From assembly GCA_009760855.2 (NCBI GenBank), contig WPIO01000028.1, forward strand, positions 3,222,501 to 3,286,500: DNA of 64,000 nucleotides, read 5' to 3'. This document shows, piece by piece, positions 49,327-60,290 of the stretch (position 1 is its first letter; each line of letters starts with the position of its first letter). The DNA comes from Cristatella mucedo (Eukaryota > Bryozoa > Phylactolaemata > Cristatellidae). The translations under genes and the position numbers were made by a program. Below the pieces are notes generated by a model. It saw nothing but the letters and a program-made list of their open reading frames with translations. It was not told the origin of the DNA and made no database searches.

Positions 49327-49566
49327 ACCGTGATGGCACACTAGGTAAGGCGCTAGCTTTTCACGACCTCTGTCTCGAGTTCGTGGGTTGGCGATAATAA
49401 TAATAATAATAATAATAATTCACTTGATAAAGCGCCCTCAGAGAACTTATTCTCTCTCCAGGCGCTTTACATTTGATGTAATCCTTTATCGCCACTGCGA
49501 GCATTGGTGATAGTCGTAAAGGCTCTTCTGTCATTATACAAAAGAGGCTGTTAAATCAGCTAGAAT
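49327..49566 (+). mobile_element. SINE2 copy split by a LINE A
   Basis: The head gtgatggcacactaggtaag (A box TGGCACACTAGG) to gtgggttggcg precedes, and the tail atcctttatcgccactgc to gaggctgttaaatcagctag follows, the LINE A insertion at 49394-49480. Part of the B box is deleted. Confidence 0.85.
49394..49480 (-). mobile_element. LINE A micro-insertion in SINE2
   Basis: (AAT)n tail of eight to nine units, then cttgataaagcgccctcaga to the ggcgctttacatttgatgta word. Only about 87 bases of the LINE 3' end were inserted. Confidence 0.88.
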
Positions 49567-49599
49567 TTTTTAATGACGAAATGCTTAGAATAAATATAT

Positions 49600-49960
49600 G
49601 CAAACCGAGAAAAATTCACACGCACTCTTAAAATACAGTGAGGAACAGGTGCGTTTCTTCTTTCTAATTGTCGTCAAGTCAGAGGATGTCGTGGCATTAG
49701 TCGGAAGTGACTTCCAAGCTTTAAGAGCATATAAACTTAAGGTACGGTCTTCAAAGGATCTGAGGCTGCTTAGAGGTGCAGCTAAATGAGCTGGAATCAG
49801 ACGAGGGGTCGTTGCAATGCTTGGCCTGAAGGGGGAGTAGTCCTGAAAAGCAGACTTTAGAGAGAAAATGAAGGAACCTAATAGAGAGTCATGAAGCACC
49901 TAGAAGCAGATTCGCTGCTTGATCGGAGATAGTACAGGTCGGTGGTGCATTGTGTCTACT
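49600..49960 (-). mobile_element. LINE A C-terminal remnant
   Basis: Minus-strand frame 49585-49899 retains LGSFIFSLKSAFQDYSPFRP and LRSFEDRTLSLYALKAWKSL, a decayed version of the LINE A C-terminus. No tail. Confidence 0.75.
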
Positions 49961-50384
49961 CTGCTATCCACGACAGGCAAGTCTATATCTTGTGACGAAT
50001 ATTGGCAAACTGCGATATATATGATCTCGGAGAACCATAAGAGAAGCCCTACCCTGATCAGCATTTTTGAGGTCATTGTAGACCGGAAGCCTAGCAGTTT
50101 CCACGGAATGATTAGATCAAAAGCCCGATCGGAACTTGCTAGCAAGATATGATTGCTTTATCTTTAGATTAGTTTAGTCCTTTAGTTGCAGGGTCACAGC
50201 TTGTCAAGTGTCTTCGATAAAAAATTGCCGAAATAAGACTGGATGAAAGATGCTCAGACTGCCATCCTGATTAATGATCGTCTCCTCTCTCATCATATGA
50301 TCCTGATCATCTCAATCTGATCCAGGATAGATTGCTTAATGAGTTTACTCATTAAGAAAGTTTTCAGATAAACGGGTTCTCATC
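49961..50384. other. Gene-free spacer
   Basis: Only short imperfect palindromes (for example cttaatgag/ctcattaag near 50335-50357). No gene. Confidence 0.4.
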
Positions 50385-50520
50385 GGCCTGGGTATGGCCC
50401 AGGGCTTAAAAAACTCATCTTCGACGACCGAGGTCATAGGCTCTAGAGCATATGTAATGCACCTGCAGAGAGATTAATCTCTCTGAGAGTGCTACGCAAC
50501 TGAATTATGTATATGCAATA
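50385..50520 (+). mobile_element. SINE1 copy, old
   Basis: tatggcccagggcttaaa (A-box region), gaggtcataggctctagagc (B-box region) and tgcacctgcagagagattaa ... ctctgagagtgctacgcaac (LINE A-like tail) in SINE1 order. Confidence 0.7.
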
Positions 50521-50542
50521 AAAGTGCTCTCCCTTCACGATC

Positions 50543-50605
50543 CTGCGTAACACCCACATGGTCTTTATGACTTTGTGGAGTTACTGACGGAGATACATTA
50601 CGATC
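50543..50605 (+). mobile_element. LINE B 3' end fragment
   Basis: Consists almost only of the LINE B terminal stem-loop (gtaacacccacatgg ... tttgtggagttac) and the closing ggagatacatta. Confidence 0.8.
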
Positions 50606-50642
50606 GAGGTCGTAGGTTTGAATCCTGCAGCGGGCGATCCTC
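50606..50642 (+). mobile_element. SINE2 B-box remnant
   Basis: gaggtcgtaggtttgaatcc with a B box GGTTTGAATCC at 50615-50625, then tgcagcgggcgatcctct, as in SINE2. Confidence 0.5.
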
Positions 50643-53600
50643 TCTAACTTAGTGGTCAGGAGGCCTGTTGTAACTCTATCGGCCAGACTTATCGCTTGCC
50701 TTTGGAATCCTCGATCAATGTGCAATAAACCTCTAGTAATAAGCGACCTCATTTCTGAAAATGGTATTGACCTGCTCGCCCTAACTGAAACCTGGCTGAA
50801 ATCGATAAACTGCCCGACAATTAAAGACGCTACTCCATCCGGTTTCTCGTTCTTTCACACCCCTAGATCAATCAAAACTGGAGGTGGAGTTGCTATTATC
50901 GTGCGCTCGAAATTCAACTTCAAGCCATTTTCGGTACCCTCGAAGCAGTCTTTTGAATCAATTGTCCTGGTCTCACCCGAAAACAAGCTACCGATAGTGG
51001 CAGTAGTCTATCGCCCACCAGGTACCAAATCTTCCTTTATCTCAGATTTCTCCGATCTCATTTCGATTCTGTGTGCAAGAAATCGATCCTTCCTCGTTAT
51101 GGGTGATTTCAACGTTCACTTTGATAACTTATCTGACGCTTTCAGCACCGAATTTCGTGGATTGACTGACTCATTGTCTCTTGTGGCTCATGTGCATGGC
51201 ACTACCCACATCAAGGGTCACACACTCGACCTGATTTTCTCATACAACTGCACTTTATCATCACCCATTATTACCAAATCCTGCTTATCTGACCGCATGC
51301 AGATCTCATTCAATCTACAGTGTGTGCCCACCTCCTCTAAAATAACCTGTGAATCGCGAAACCTCAAGACCCTTGACATCGATGCTGTCCGTGCGAGAAT
51401 ATCTGCTTCACCTCTGCTGCTCAGTCCTCCCTCCGGTCTGTCATCATTGGTAGATAGCTACAACACGACACTAGCTGACACGCTCGACGAGTTTGCACCT
51501 CTGACAAAGCGAACTGTGCGCCCCCGCCCAGACGGCTAATGGTCTACCACAGACATTAAACTAGCCATGTCTACTAAACGAAAGTTTGAACAAGCATACA
51601 CAAGATCCGGACTAACTGTCCACCGACAGGCATATGAAGACTACTGTAGGTTGTACCAATCGATCTTAACAAAGGCCACGTCTAGCTTCTATGGAAACAT
51701 TGTTGAATCACAGATGCACAATCCAAAAATGCTGATGTCGACGGTAAACCATCTCCTCAACCGTTCCCAGATTAGCTCCATACCTGATGATCCTTGTAAT
51801 GATCTAGCCAATTGCTTCTCTCGATTCTTTGTGCAGAAGATAGACAAGATCAGGGAATCCATCCCTGCGATGACAACCTCCGAACTAGAATGCTGTTCCT
51901 CGGTTCCTGGCTGCACCTCAATGTCTGCATTTAAGCAGGTCACTAGTGGTCTAGTCCTAAAGTTCGTATCGCAATCAAAGAACACAACAAGTCCTCTGGA
52001 CCCTATTCCCACTGTCTTGCTCCTACGTTGCATTGATCTGCTTCTGCCATGCATAACTAACATCATTAATATGTCATTAGCCTCAGGTCATGTCCCAGCA
52101 CCTTTCAAAAAAGCTGTAGTCAGACCTCTTCTCAAGAAAGCAACACTAGACCAAGAGAACTTGAGCAACAACTGCCTAGTCTCCCTTCTACCATCCCTAT
52201 CAAAAACACTGGAACGGGTCATGGCTGACCAGCTGAACTTATATATCGAAACCTGCCACCTTGCTAGTAAGTTCCAGTCTGGCTTTAGAGCTAATCACTC
52301 CAAAGAGTCAGCATTAGCTTAGGGTATACAACGACCTAGTTAGGAATGCAGACATGGGCAGAGTGTTTCTGCTTGTTTTGCTCGATTTTTCGGCAGCTTT
52401 TGACACCATCAATCACAAAGTTCTTCTAGAGCGCCTCTCATCTCGCCTGAGCATCACTGGCACTGCTCTGCAGTGGTTCAGGTCCTATCTCAGTGGAAGA
52501 CTCCAGAGTATCGCCGTGAATAGACAAAGATCATCTGAGGTACCTCTGAAATATGGCGTACCTCAGGGCTCCGTGCTAGGTCCGGTTCTTTTCACGGTTT
52601 ATACTCTCCCTCTAGCTGATGTGATTGCCAAGCACCATCTAGGCTTTCACTTCTATGCGGATGACACTCAGTTGTACCTTTGCTTTGATCCCTCCCAGCC
52701 TTCGAGCACCTCAAAATCTCTTGACTCACTTGCTTCATGCATTGATGACATCCGCACATGGATGGCAGCTAATTTTCTAAAACTCAGCGATGATAAAACT
52801 AACTTACTAGTTATGGGCAAACCCAGTGTGATTCAGAGATTGGAAAGGCTGTATCTCAAAACTGGCTCTGCCAGCATGTCTCCTGTCGAATCAGCTCGAA
52901 ATCTAAGTATCACATTCCAAAGCGACCTCTCGTTAGACGACCATATCAGCTCCACAGTCAAATCTGCCTATTTTCAGCTTCATAACGTTGCTAAAATTCG
53001 GCCTTGCTTAGATAAGGATACCACGTCTAAGTCGGTCCATGCATTCGTGACATCTCGTCTCGACTTCTGCAACTCACTGCTTATTGGCCTACCAGCATGT
53101 GCGATCAGGCGATTGCAGCTGGTGCAAAACTCAGCAGCTAGGCTGGTCTGTCGTGAGCGTTGCAGTTGCCACATTACTCCACTTCTCGCCGACCTGCACT
53201 GGCTACCAGTCAAGCAACGGATTGACTTCAAGGTTTTGTCGCTCACTTTTAGGTCCCTTCATTCTATGGCTCCAGCCTCTCTCTCCGACATACTCCCCCA
53301 TCAGGCCAAGCATCGTACCACCAGCTTTTCGGAATCCAACAGTCTAGAAATACCTCATACAAACCTCAAATCCTTTGGAGACCGAGCGTTTAGTTCGTAT
53401 GCTCGCAAAGCCTGGAACTCCCTCCCGACCTGCGTCAGAACATCCCCTGATCTGACCACATTTAAAAAGAACCTAAAACACCTATTTAGGACAGCATTTA
53501 GTGGGTCCCTGTGATTCGTTCTTCACGTGCTTATGCGAGCTGACACTGTGCATGCTGCCACTTACCACATTTGCATGCTGACCCTGTGCATGTCACCCCT

Positions 53601-53745
53601 AACCATGTTATTCATTTCGTTTGTTTTTCAAGCATGATTTTACTTACCAATCAATTGCATTTCCCTTTGCAGCAAATGTAAAGCGCCTAGAAAGAGATTA
53701 AGTTCTCTGAGGGCGCTTTATCAAGTACATTATTATTGTTATCAA
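50641..53745 (+). mobile_element. LINE A, longest copy (about 3.1 kb)
   Basis: Non-LTR element of the EN-RT type (CR1/L2 group): endonuclease, linker, reverse transcriptase, C-terminal domain, subfamily I 3' UTR, stem-loop (about 53681-53730) and ATT-like tail. No ORF1 and no 5' UTR are seen; it begins at or just before the endonuclease start. Sits between SINE2 remnants. Confidence 0.95.
50652..53514 (+). pseudogene. LINE A ORF2 (endonuclease-reverse transcriptase), inactivated
   Basis: Would nick DNA and reverse-transcribe its own RNA at the target. The endonuclease (50652-51539) shows WNPRSMCNK, LTETWL, GGGVAII, VYRPPG, GDFNVH and HTLDLIFS; the catalytic SDH is SDR, a lost histidine. An in-frame TAA at 51537-51539 splits it from the linker (51567-52322), whose RT start reads KTLERVMADQL and FQSGFRANHSKES. 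An extra base before AGG GTA TAC (about 52320) gives a TAG and shift. RT continues at 52354-53514 with LLDFSAAFDTINHK, YGVPQGSVLGP and FYADDTQLY, then LHWLPVKQRIDFKVL, ending SGSL-stop. RT catalytic aspartates are intact. Not a host gene. Confidence 0.93.
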
Positions 53746-53767
53746 GTTCATTATTACTTCATTACCA

Positions 53768-53822
53768 ACTGCCAGCGGCGGTGACAACCATTAAGGCTCT
53801 TCTATTTCTATGTGGCCGTTAA
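53768..53822 (+). mobile_element. SINE2 tail fragment
   Basis: Words ctgccagcggcggtgacaac, aaggctcttct and tggccgttaaatc match the SINE2 distal region. Confidence 0.5.
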
Positions 53823-53827
53823 ATCTC

Positions 53828-53952
<125 letters not shown>

Positions 53953-55373
53953 ACATTACGGAAAACTGGGGCAAATTTACAATATTTGTTAAAGTGGGCA
54001 GCAGCTGGTCCATCCACCCCATAAGGTAAACTTTTCGGCATGTTGTCTTTCTAGACTAAGTATAAAATCTAGTGAAAATTAAAGAAAATTACGCTTAAAG
54101 GAGGCGTTAGTAGAAGAGCAGGACATTGATAGAAGCTTGTAGGCCGGCAGGGATGGCAGTGAGATGGAACACTCTCTAATCTATTATATAACGCCTACGG
54201 AGAAGTTGGAGAAACGCTCTACGTTGACGTTATTGGGATCTTTAACGATCTATGATCGCTATCAGGCAGCACGCTCTTGCTTAGCAGTGGTTACAAAGTT
54301 TGTCGATTCGGGCTAATAATCTTTCTTTGGTATTGGTCTGTAATTTTACACCTCCTCTATGCAATTCGGTATTAGCCCTAGCTAATTCGATTAATACGGT
54401 TTACGGTAGTCGTCGAATATTATCAGAGTTCCGACTTGTTGGGTGCCTTCTCAAGTCTTAATTCAGAACTTCTGTCTGTCTCTTTATCAGCAATTCACTG
54501 AAGGGCGTCTCGGGGGGGCGGGTAGGGGGATAGACCTATCGGTTAGTCAAGCATGCAGAATTATGATGGACATTAGCTAGCTTCGAGTTGTAGCATTGCA
54601 TCAAGGCGGAAGGGTCACTGTGAGGGCTAAGTAGAAGAACGGGGGGGGGATGTGGTTGTCGACTGTGGACATACAAAAATGTCAGGGGCCCGTTGGTTTG
54701 TTGACCCGCACGTAATTTCAAATGCCGTATGAGAAACACTTTCCAGCGAGAAAGAAATCCGAATGCGACCATCGGATGCGCAGCGAGGCGAGACGATAGG
54801 GGTCGTCACGGGGACAGTGGGATGATGGATAGATGGGTACGGTGAGGTCCAAAGGGTCGTTGCGTTACTATCGCTTACTCCACCTTGAAGTGCTAGTTCC
54901 TACGACGTCGTACACGAGCGGCTGTGACGTCGAGCGCCAGCTAACTGCCTGTGTTTTCTACGGACGACTAAAGTTGGAGCCCTCTGCACGCGCTCAATGA
55001 ATTGGGTAGCTTGCTCATTTGCTGCACTTGCCGTCGCAGCGGCCGGAGTTAGCTACTGCAGGCGGGAGCACCTGCGGTAGCTCTCAGCCGGCAGCCCCAC
55101 CTCCTCCCCCTCACTGCTCATCCCCCCCCCCTCTCGCCGGTGTCAGATTTACACCGCCCCGTACGGCCATCCGTACTTCCGGAGCGACCCGAAGAATGTT
55201 TATCGACTCGGTGCTCCGGACATTAATTAAGGTCAGAGGGAGGAGCTGCCGCGCGTCTGTTTTTATACTTTCATCGTGGCTACAAGTGACGAGTAGCGCG
55301 CGAGTACTGCACTGCGGAGTAGCCTACGATACGATAGACGCAGAGACGCAGGAGCCGCGTCTGCACGCTGCAG

Positions 55374-55469
55374 TCAGTCGCTCGGCTCGGCTACCCGGAG
55401 GGCGAGCAGCCAGCAGCCTGCAGATATTCTCACACTTTCTCGCGAGTCAACGCCGTCTTCGCGTCTGCG
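55374..55469 (+). promoter_or_regulatory. Candidate promoter and 5' leader exon for GPCR-2
   Basis: A TATA-like ttttatac lies at 55262-55269, an Inr-like TCAGTC at 55374, and a consensus splice donor (CG then GTAAGTG) starts at 55470. GPCR-2 has a strong acceptor at 62507-62508, giving a possible intron of about 7 kb. The TATA-Inr spacing is too long for a classic pair, so only the donor is strong. Inference, no transcript seen. Confidence 0.25.
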
Positions 55470-55825
55470 GTAAGTGAAAGCGCTCGAGCTGCGGGCAATG
55501 GAAGGAGGAGCCGCGAGCTCGCTAGCTAGCTCAGAGCCACGGGCCGTAGCGGTAGATGCGACAAGTGGCTTCCGCCACCTCCGTCGATCACCGAAGAAAG
55601 TGGGAGTTAAAAGCCCGCTCGCCGCGTGCAGTCTTCGCGGCGGTTGACAGCGCCGATAGGCTGAAGCATGCACCAACCACGTACGTGGTCAGGCAGCGGA
55701 GGCGCCGCCGCCTGAAAGCGGCGCCCCAGTGGCGATGAACAAATCGCGATCGAATGCGGCTGAAAGGAAAGGCCGCCCAGAGGCTCAGGAGGAGGCAGTC
55801 TCGCGGCGGTGGTCGGCGCTCCCAG

Positions 55826-56176
55826 ATGCCTCGCGGCAGCCAACGGAAAGAGCTCGTGCTGGTGGTGGTGGCGCTGCTGCTGCTGTTGCTAGGGTGGGAT
55901 GGGGGGGGGGGCGCGCGCGCGACGGCGACAGACGCGACCGGCTCGCCGCGAGCCGCCGGCACTTTGCATTTCGATGCGAGCCGTTCGAGTGGCGGCGAGC
56001 CGGAAGGCTTCGAGGTGCTGGCCCTTTCCGCCCCTTCCGGCGACGCTGACAAACTGCCGCGCGAGGCGCTCGAGCTCTTCGCTCGGCGGCCGCCGCCGCC
56101 GCCAGCCCGCGGCGGCCGCCGGCCGTCGTTGAGCCGAGGCCTGTCGCAGCAGAGGGCGGCCAGCTCTGCCGCGTAG
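55826..56176 (+). CDS. Doubtful small frame with signal-peptide-like start
   Basis: 116 codons from ATG 55826. Residues 1-9 are charged (MPRGSQRKE) and 10-25 strongly hydrophobic (LVLVVVALLLLLLGW), like a signal sequence. The rest is acidic/Ser/Pro-rich, with no cysteine pattern and no dibasic-flanked peptide. It crosses a G10 run and lies in CpG-rich DNA where open frames are common. Not recognised; may be chance. Confidence 0.15.
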   Translation: MPRGSQRKELVLVVVALLLLLLGWDGGGGARATATDATGSPRAAGTLHFDASRSSGGEPEGFEVLALSAPSGDADKLPREALELFARRPPPPPARGGRRPSLSRGLSQQRAASSAA

Positions 56177-56188
56177 CTCGTACCGGAC

Positions 56189-56338
56189 CAGTTACTATGC
56201 AAGCTGAGCCGTCGCCAGTAACTATGCAAGTCAGTTACTATGTCAGTTACTATCTCAGTAACTATGCAGTTACTATGCAGTTACTATGCAACTATGTCAG
56301 TTACTATGCAGGCTGAGCATTGGGAGCCGTCGCCAGTT
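56189..56338. repeat. Minisatellite, cagttactatg unit
   Basis: Around ten imperfect 11-13 bp units (cagttactatg), framed by two copies of a longer word, gttactatgca.gctgagc then gagccgtcgccagt. Confidence 0.9.
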
Positions 56339-56944
56339 CTCGAGAGCGCGCCACCGTGCGTGCATGGGGGGGGGCGGCGGCGGCGTCCTGGGCCGGTGTC
56401 GCCAATGGCGCGATGTCCAAGAGGCCTGTCCGCCTCTGGAGACAATTCCCTGCGCGGTCGCTCGAAGGCCTAATTAACCGCTTCTGGAAAAGTGGGTGCG
56501 TGTCTTCTGTGGAAATCTATTCGCGAAAACCTGACCCAGAAGAAACTGTAGCGGTAGGGCCAACCACCGGAGCAGCGCTCTAAAGGCGCGCTCTGATGGT
56601 GCTAGTCCGGTGGCCACTCGCAGAATGAGCTTTGCGAATGGCGCCGAGGCGCCAGTCCTGCGGCGAATGAAGCGAGCGCAGTTAGCGCGAGGCGCTTAGC
56701 GTAAACGAGGAGAGTGCGAAAATGATGAGACGGATAGCGGCTAAAAGAAATAGCTGTGCGAGATCGGACGCTTTAGTGTGGCTGCCAAAACTGTCGGCGT
56801 CATAAAGCCGGAGAAAACAAGTCGATTCAAAGCAGCCACTAATCTTTATTCATGATACTGGAATGGTGTAAGGCAATGGCGCCTGTCAAGGAAGTCTGCC
56901 AAGTTCATTCGCTGGTTTCTTAGACTTTAATTCTTCACTTTAAT

Positions 56945-57066
56945 TCTTCACAAGATTATATTATATTATAAATTATTATATTATGCATTATATATTATGT
57001 TATATATTATATTATTGTATATTATTTATATTATATTATATTATTATAATTTAGTATTTATCATTA
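56945..57066. repeat. AT-rich tract
   Basis: TTATATTA-type degenerate repeat next to the LINE B chimera. Confidence 0.85.
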
Positions 57067-57076
57067 AATTATCTTT

Positions 57077-57475
57077 AGAAGCTACTGTGGTGGATGGTAT
57101 TCGCAGAGTAATTTGCACTGACAACTGGTCGAAGCGGTATGAAACGAGTTCGCGTTTAGTACAGCCAACGTGGTTTGCTCAGCACGTCCTAGACTGCGGA
57201 ACTCGGTTCCGAAACGTTTACGCAGCTACGCCTTCGCTCCTGCTGCCGACCGCGGCACGCCCTTTCCAACCGCTTCGAGCTGCTATTTCCGTAAAAAATC
57301 ACTTCCTCGACTGCCCTGCTGACTCTGCTATGCTTTTCACTTTCTCTTTGTTGCGTGAGACGAAGTCTGTTGGCTACTAAATACGTACCGAAAGCCGCTT
57401 AAGCTGTGAGTGCGCTATACAAAACTCTGCTGCGTAACACCCACATAGTTTTTATGGCTTTGTGGGGTTACAGAA
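57077..57475 (+). mobile_element. LINE B chimera, left arm of an inverted pair
   Basis: A 5' part of about 110 bp (from agaagctact) is not seen in other LINE B copies; the rest is LINE B C-terminus (DSAMLFTFSLLRETKSV) and 3' UTR with an intact stem-loop (gtaacacccacatag/ctttgtggggttac). Confidence 0.8.
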
Positions 57476-57555
57476 GTTCGCCTAGTCCCGCAAATTTTTT
57501 ACTTTCATCCTGTTAATATTTGGTTTGTATGCCCAAATAAATATGTAAATCAAAA

Positions 57556-57949
57556 TATCTCCGCCTTTAACTCTATCAAGCCACAAGACTAAGTGCATAT
57601 TATTTCGCTAGAGTTCTCTACCGCCCGCCCTGAAGCCCGAGTGGATTTCGGTGGGCGCATGCAGTGGCCTAAATAATGCCTCTTGCATAACGAAGAGAAA
57701 GTGAGAAGCATAGCTGAGTCAGCAGGGCAGTCGAGGAAGTGACTTTGCGCGCGGAAATAGCAGCTCGAAGCGGTTGGAAAGGGCGTGCCGCGGTCGGCAG
57801 CGGGAGCGAAGGTGTAGCTGCGTAAATATGCTGTAGGGCGTGCTGAACAAAACATTGTGGCTGCACTGAACGCACACTCGTTTCGTATCCCGTCGACCCG
57901 TCGTCAGTGCAAGTTGCTCTGCAAACACCATTCACCAGTAGTAGCTTCT
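57556..57949 (-). mobile_element. LINE B chimera, right arm of an inverted pair
   Basis: On the minus strand it starts with the same agaagctact and follows the left arm over its whole length, including DSAMLLTFSSL, then a more decayed LINE B 3' end. Spacer between arms about 80 bp. Confidence 0.8.
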
Positions 57950-59818
57950 AGTGACGGCTGAAAACCTGCATTTCCTCACGCGCTCAAAGACTGGGTCGGG
58001 CGATTAAAACAGCGGATGCTGTAAATAAAGCAAGCGTTAAAAGTGAAAGCGCACACACACACAAGGCCAAATGCGCGCCGTTAAACTTCGCCGTTCGCTC
58101 GCGGCTTTAGCGGTCGCTCATTGGCACGCACCCAGCAGCACCGTAAAACACCGCGAACCGAGCACTTCAGCTAGCTCGATTTTGGCTAACCGCATAGTTC
58201 GACGCGATCTGTAAATGTATTTTCTAACCGCTGACGACACTATACTAGCGCTGCGACGAGACCGTGGACCACGCTGCTGCAGAGCCACCACTGGCTGCAC
58301 TTTAAAAATAGAAAAAAGTTGCTGCTCGCTTATCACTTACTGGCTGGCTACGTATATAAGTAATTGTTCTCTTAGCGATTGCTGTTTTGTGATCGCTATC
58401 GCATCCACGTGGTGAATTGCTTGGAGCTCCTGTTGCACCTAAATACAAATAGGGCGAGCGAAACTAGCTTTCGGCCCCGAGCAGGCCGCCGCAACCCCAG
58501 TCCCGCGTTTAGGGGTAGCCAGGAGTTTAACCGACCGCTTCGGATTCATTCGTTACGCGCATGTGGCATGCCACGCAGGGCCGATCGCCGAAGATGCGCG
58601 ATTCGTTTACGAAATGCCTCTTGCTAAAAGGTCCTACAATGTCATTCGAGTGCCCTTCGCCTCGCGAAGAAGAGTTCATCAAAAGAATTAATGGGTGCGT
58701 TACCCTGAGTTACCAGTGCGCCGCGTGGACTAGCTATGATTAATCTTCATTAGTCAGGCTCCTTTCCTGTGCATTGTCCTGTGCGTGCATACGCGCGCCG
58801 ATGCCGCTCAGTCGATCCTTAAAGCGATCGATATTGTTCCCTGTCAGCGTTTGCAAATCGGCCGGAAAGGAATTTGATTTTCGTGGGGCGCCAAAAAAAA
58901 CGTCTCGTAGACACTTTTCTTTTTATTACTACCACCTTCGCCGCCCGCTTGGTCTACCACTGGCGGCCAGCGACGCTCTTCGCGGAGTCGGAGCCACTGC
59001 TGCGTTTCGCTGACATCTAGTATCTCCTAGAATCGAAGCGTGAGCAGCAGGCAATATAAACTCGAGAGTCGCGCGCAACGCAAAGTGAATCGGTAGCTGC
59101 ATAGGTCTAACTAGTGACGTCTTCCCGCCTCCTCCACTACCGTTTTCGGAGCGTCGAGTTGCGGGGCGACCACTTGCGGGCGACGTGCAGAAATAGACGG
59201 CTTGGCTGCCGCGCCGACTCCTGGCCGAGGCGGCATCGGCGGCAGGTACGCGCGGTTTGGCATTCATTAGCCGTTCAGAAAGCCCTGACCGCGTCCCCTT
59301 CAAGTGCCTGGCTTGACTGCTGCAGCTTCGGGACAGTAATTGCCAGCTGTTGTAGCGTTCGCAGCCGGCGACTTTTCGCCGGGCTGCGAACTCTACGGCC
59401 GGAAACGCTTGCGAACGAGCTTGACCTTTCTCCGAAGAGACCCCGAGCGTCTTGGCTTTTGGACTGAGGCTGTAGCCGGCTTTTAGGATGGGAGGAGGCC
59501 TGAGCGACGGGCACGGTTGGAATGTGCTGCTCCGGAAGCGACAACATGGCTGCCGGATGGCGGTTGCATGAGTCGCTAAATGGCTATCGGATGAATCGCT
59601 AAACGATTGCCAAATGAGTGGCTGAAAAGCTGCTGCTGTTGAGTCGCCAAGTGGCAGCAGCACGAAAAGCAGAGGATCTGATGAAGCGCCTGCCTCAAGG
59701 GTAGGGTTAACCTCCCTGCCCCTCAGCCATAGAGTCATAAAAGGGGCTCCATGTGCACACCTCGCACATGCAAGTACGCTTGTCTCTTGCGTATGCAAAT
59801 ATTGTTTATTTGAAAATT
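57950..59818. other. Gene-free spacer, partly GC-rich
   Basis: A 289-codon minus frame at 58929-59798 has no domain and no codon signature I trust. A loose 24-bp repeat (gaatcgctaaa-type) lies at about 59545-59625. Confidence 0.35.
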
Positions 59819-60290
59819 CGTCTGTATCTGTACGAAACCATGAAGACTAAGTGGATCCTAATCCTAAGAGTTCTCCGCGAAGCACACTCGAAGTCTAATC
59901 GACTTGGGGTTGGCAAACGGTAGCCAAGAGCCTTTGTCGCGTGCCAAACGAAAAACTGTGAGAACCCTATAGCTCAGCCGAGGAGCAGTTAAAGATGTGA
60001 GAATACAAGTAGCACACAATTAGCAGTCAAGAGGACAGCTGCGCAAAGTATTTTTGTCAGAGAGCAGCCGGAGAGTGGTTATCGCAGCCTAGCAACTGCA
60101 GAATCCGTTGCACAGTCGAGGGCAGCGAATGTGTCCGTGCTGCCAACAATTTTGAAGCATACTGAGCGAAGGCCCATTTGCATTTACTGATATGACTTCG
60201 GTCGGCAGAGACGAAAGATTCTGCAGCACTTCATCTAAGCATCTGTAGCCTTTCTTGAACCCCACCATGCACTGCTGATGGTAGGTGCGA
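59819..60290 (-). mobile_element. LINE B remnant, old
   Basis: Minus-strand order matches LINE B: 3' end words (gactaagtgg, agagttctccgcg), then gaggagcagttaa, gcagcctagcaactgcag and the tgccaacaattttgaagc segment. No frame survives. Confidence 0.6.

Larger units (their letters stand above)
53953..57076. other. Spacer with a GC-rich centre
   Basis: No certain gene. The GC-rich part (about 55.0-56.7 kb) holds a candidate GPCR-2 leader exon and a doubtful small frame, listed separately. The AT-rich tract at 56945-57066 borders the next element. Confidence 0.4.

Noticed and set aside
55019-55477. 152-codon frame ending at the donor site
   Set aside because: Pro/Ser/Arg-rich without a domain; the donor GTAAGTG is more plausible as the end of a leader exon than as coding sequence.
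58929-59798. 289-codon minus-strand frame
   Set aside because: No recognisable domain, no paralogue, and GC-rich context; could be revisited with transcripts.
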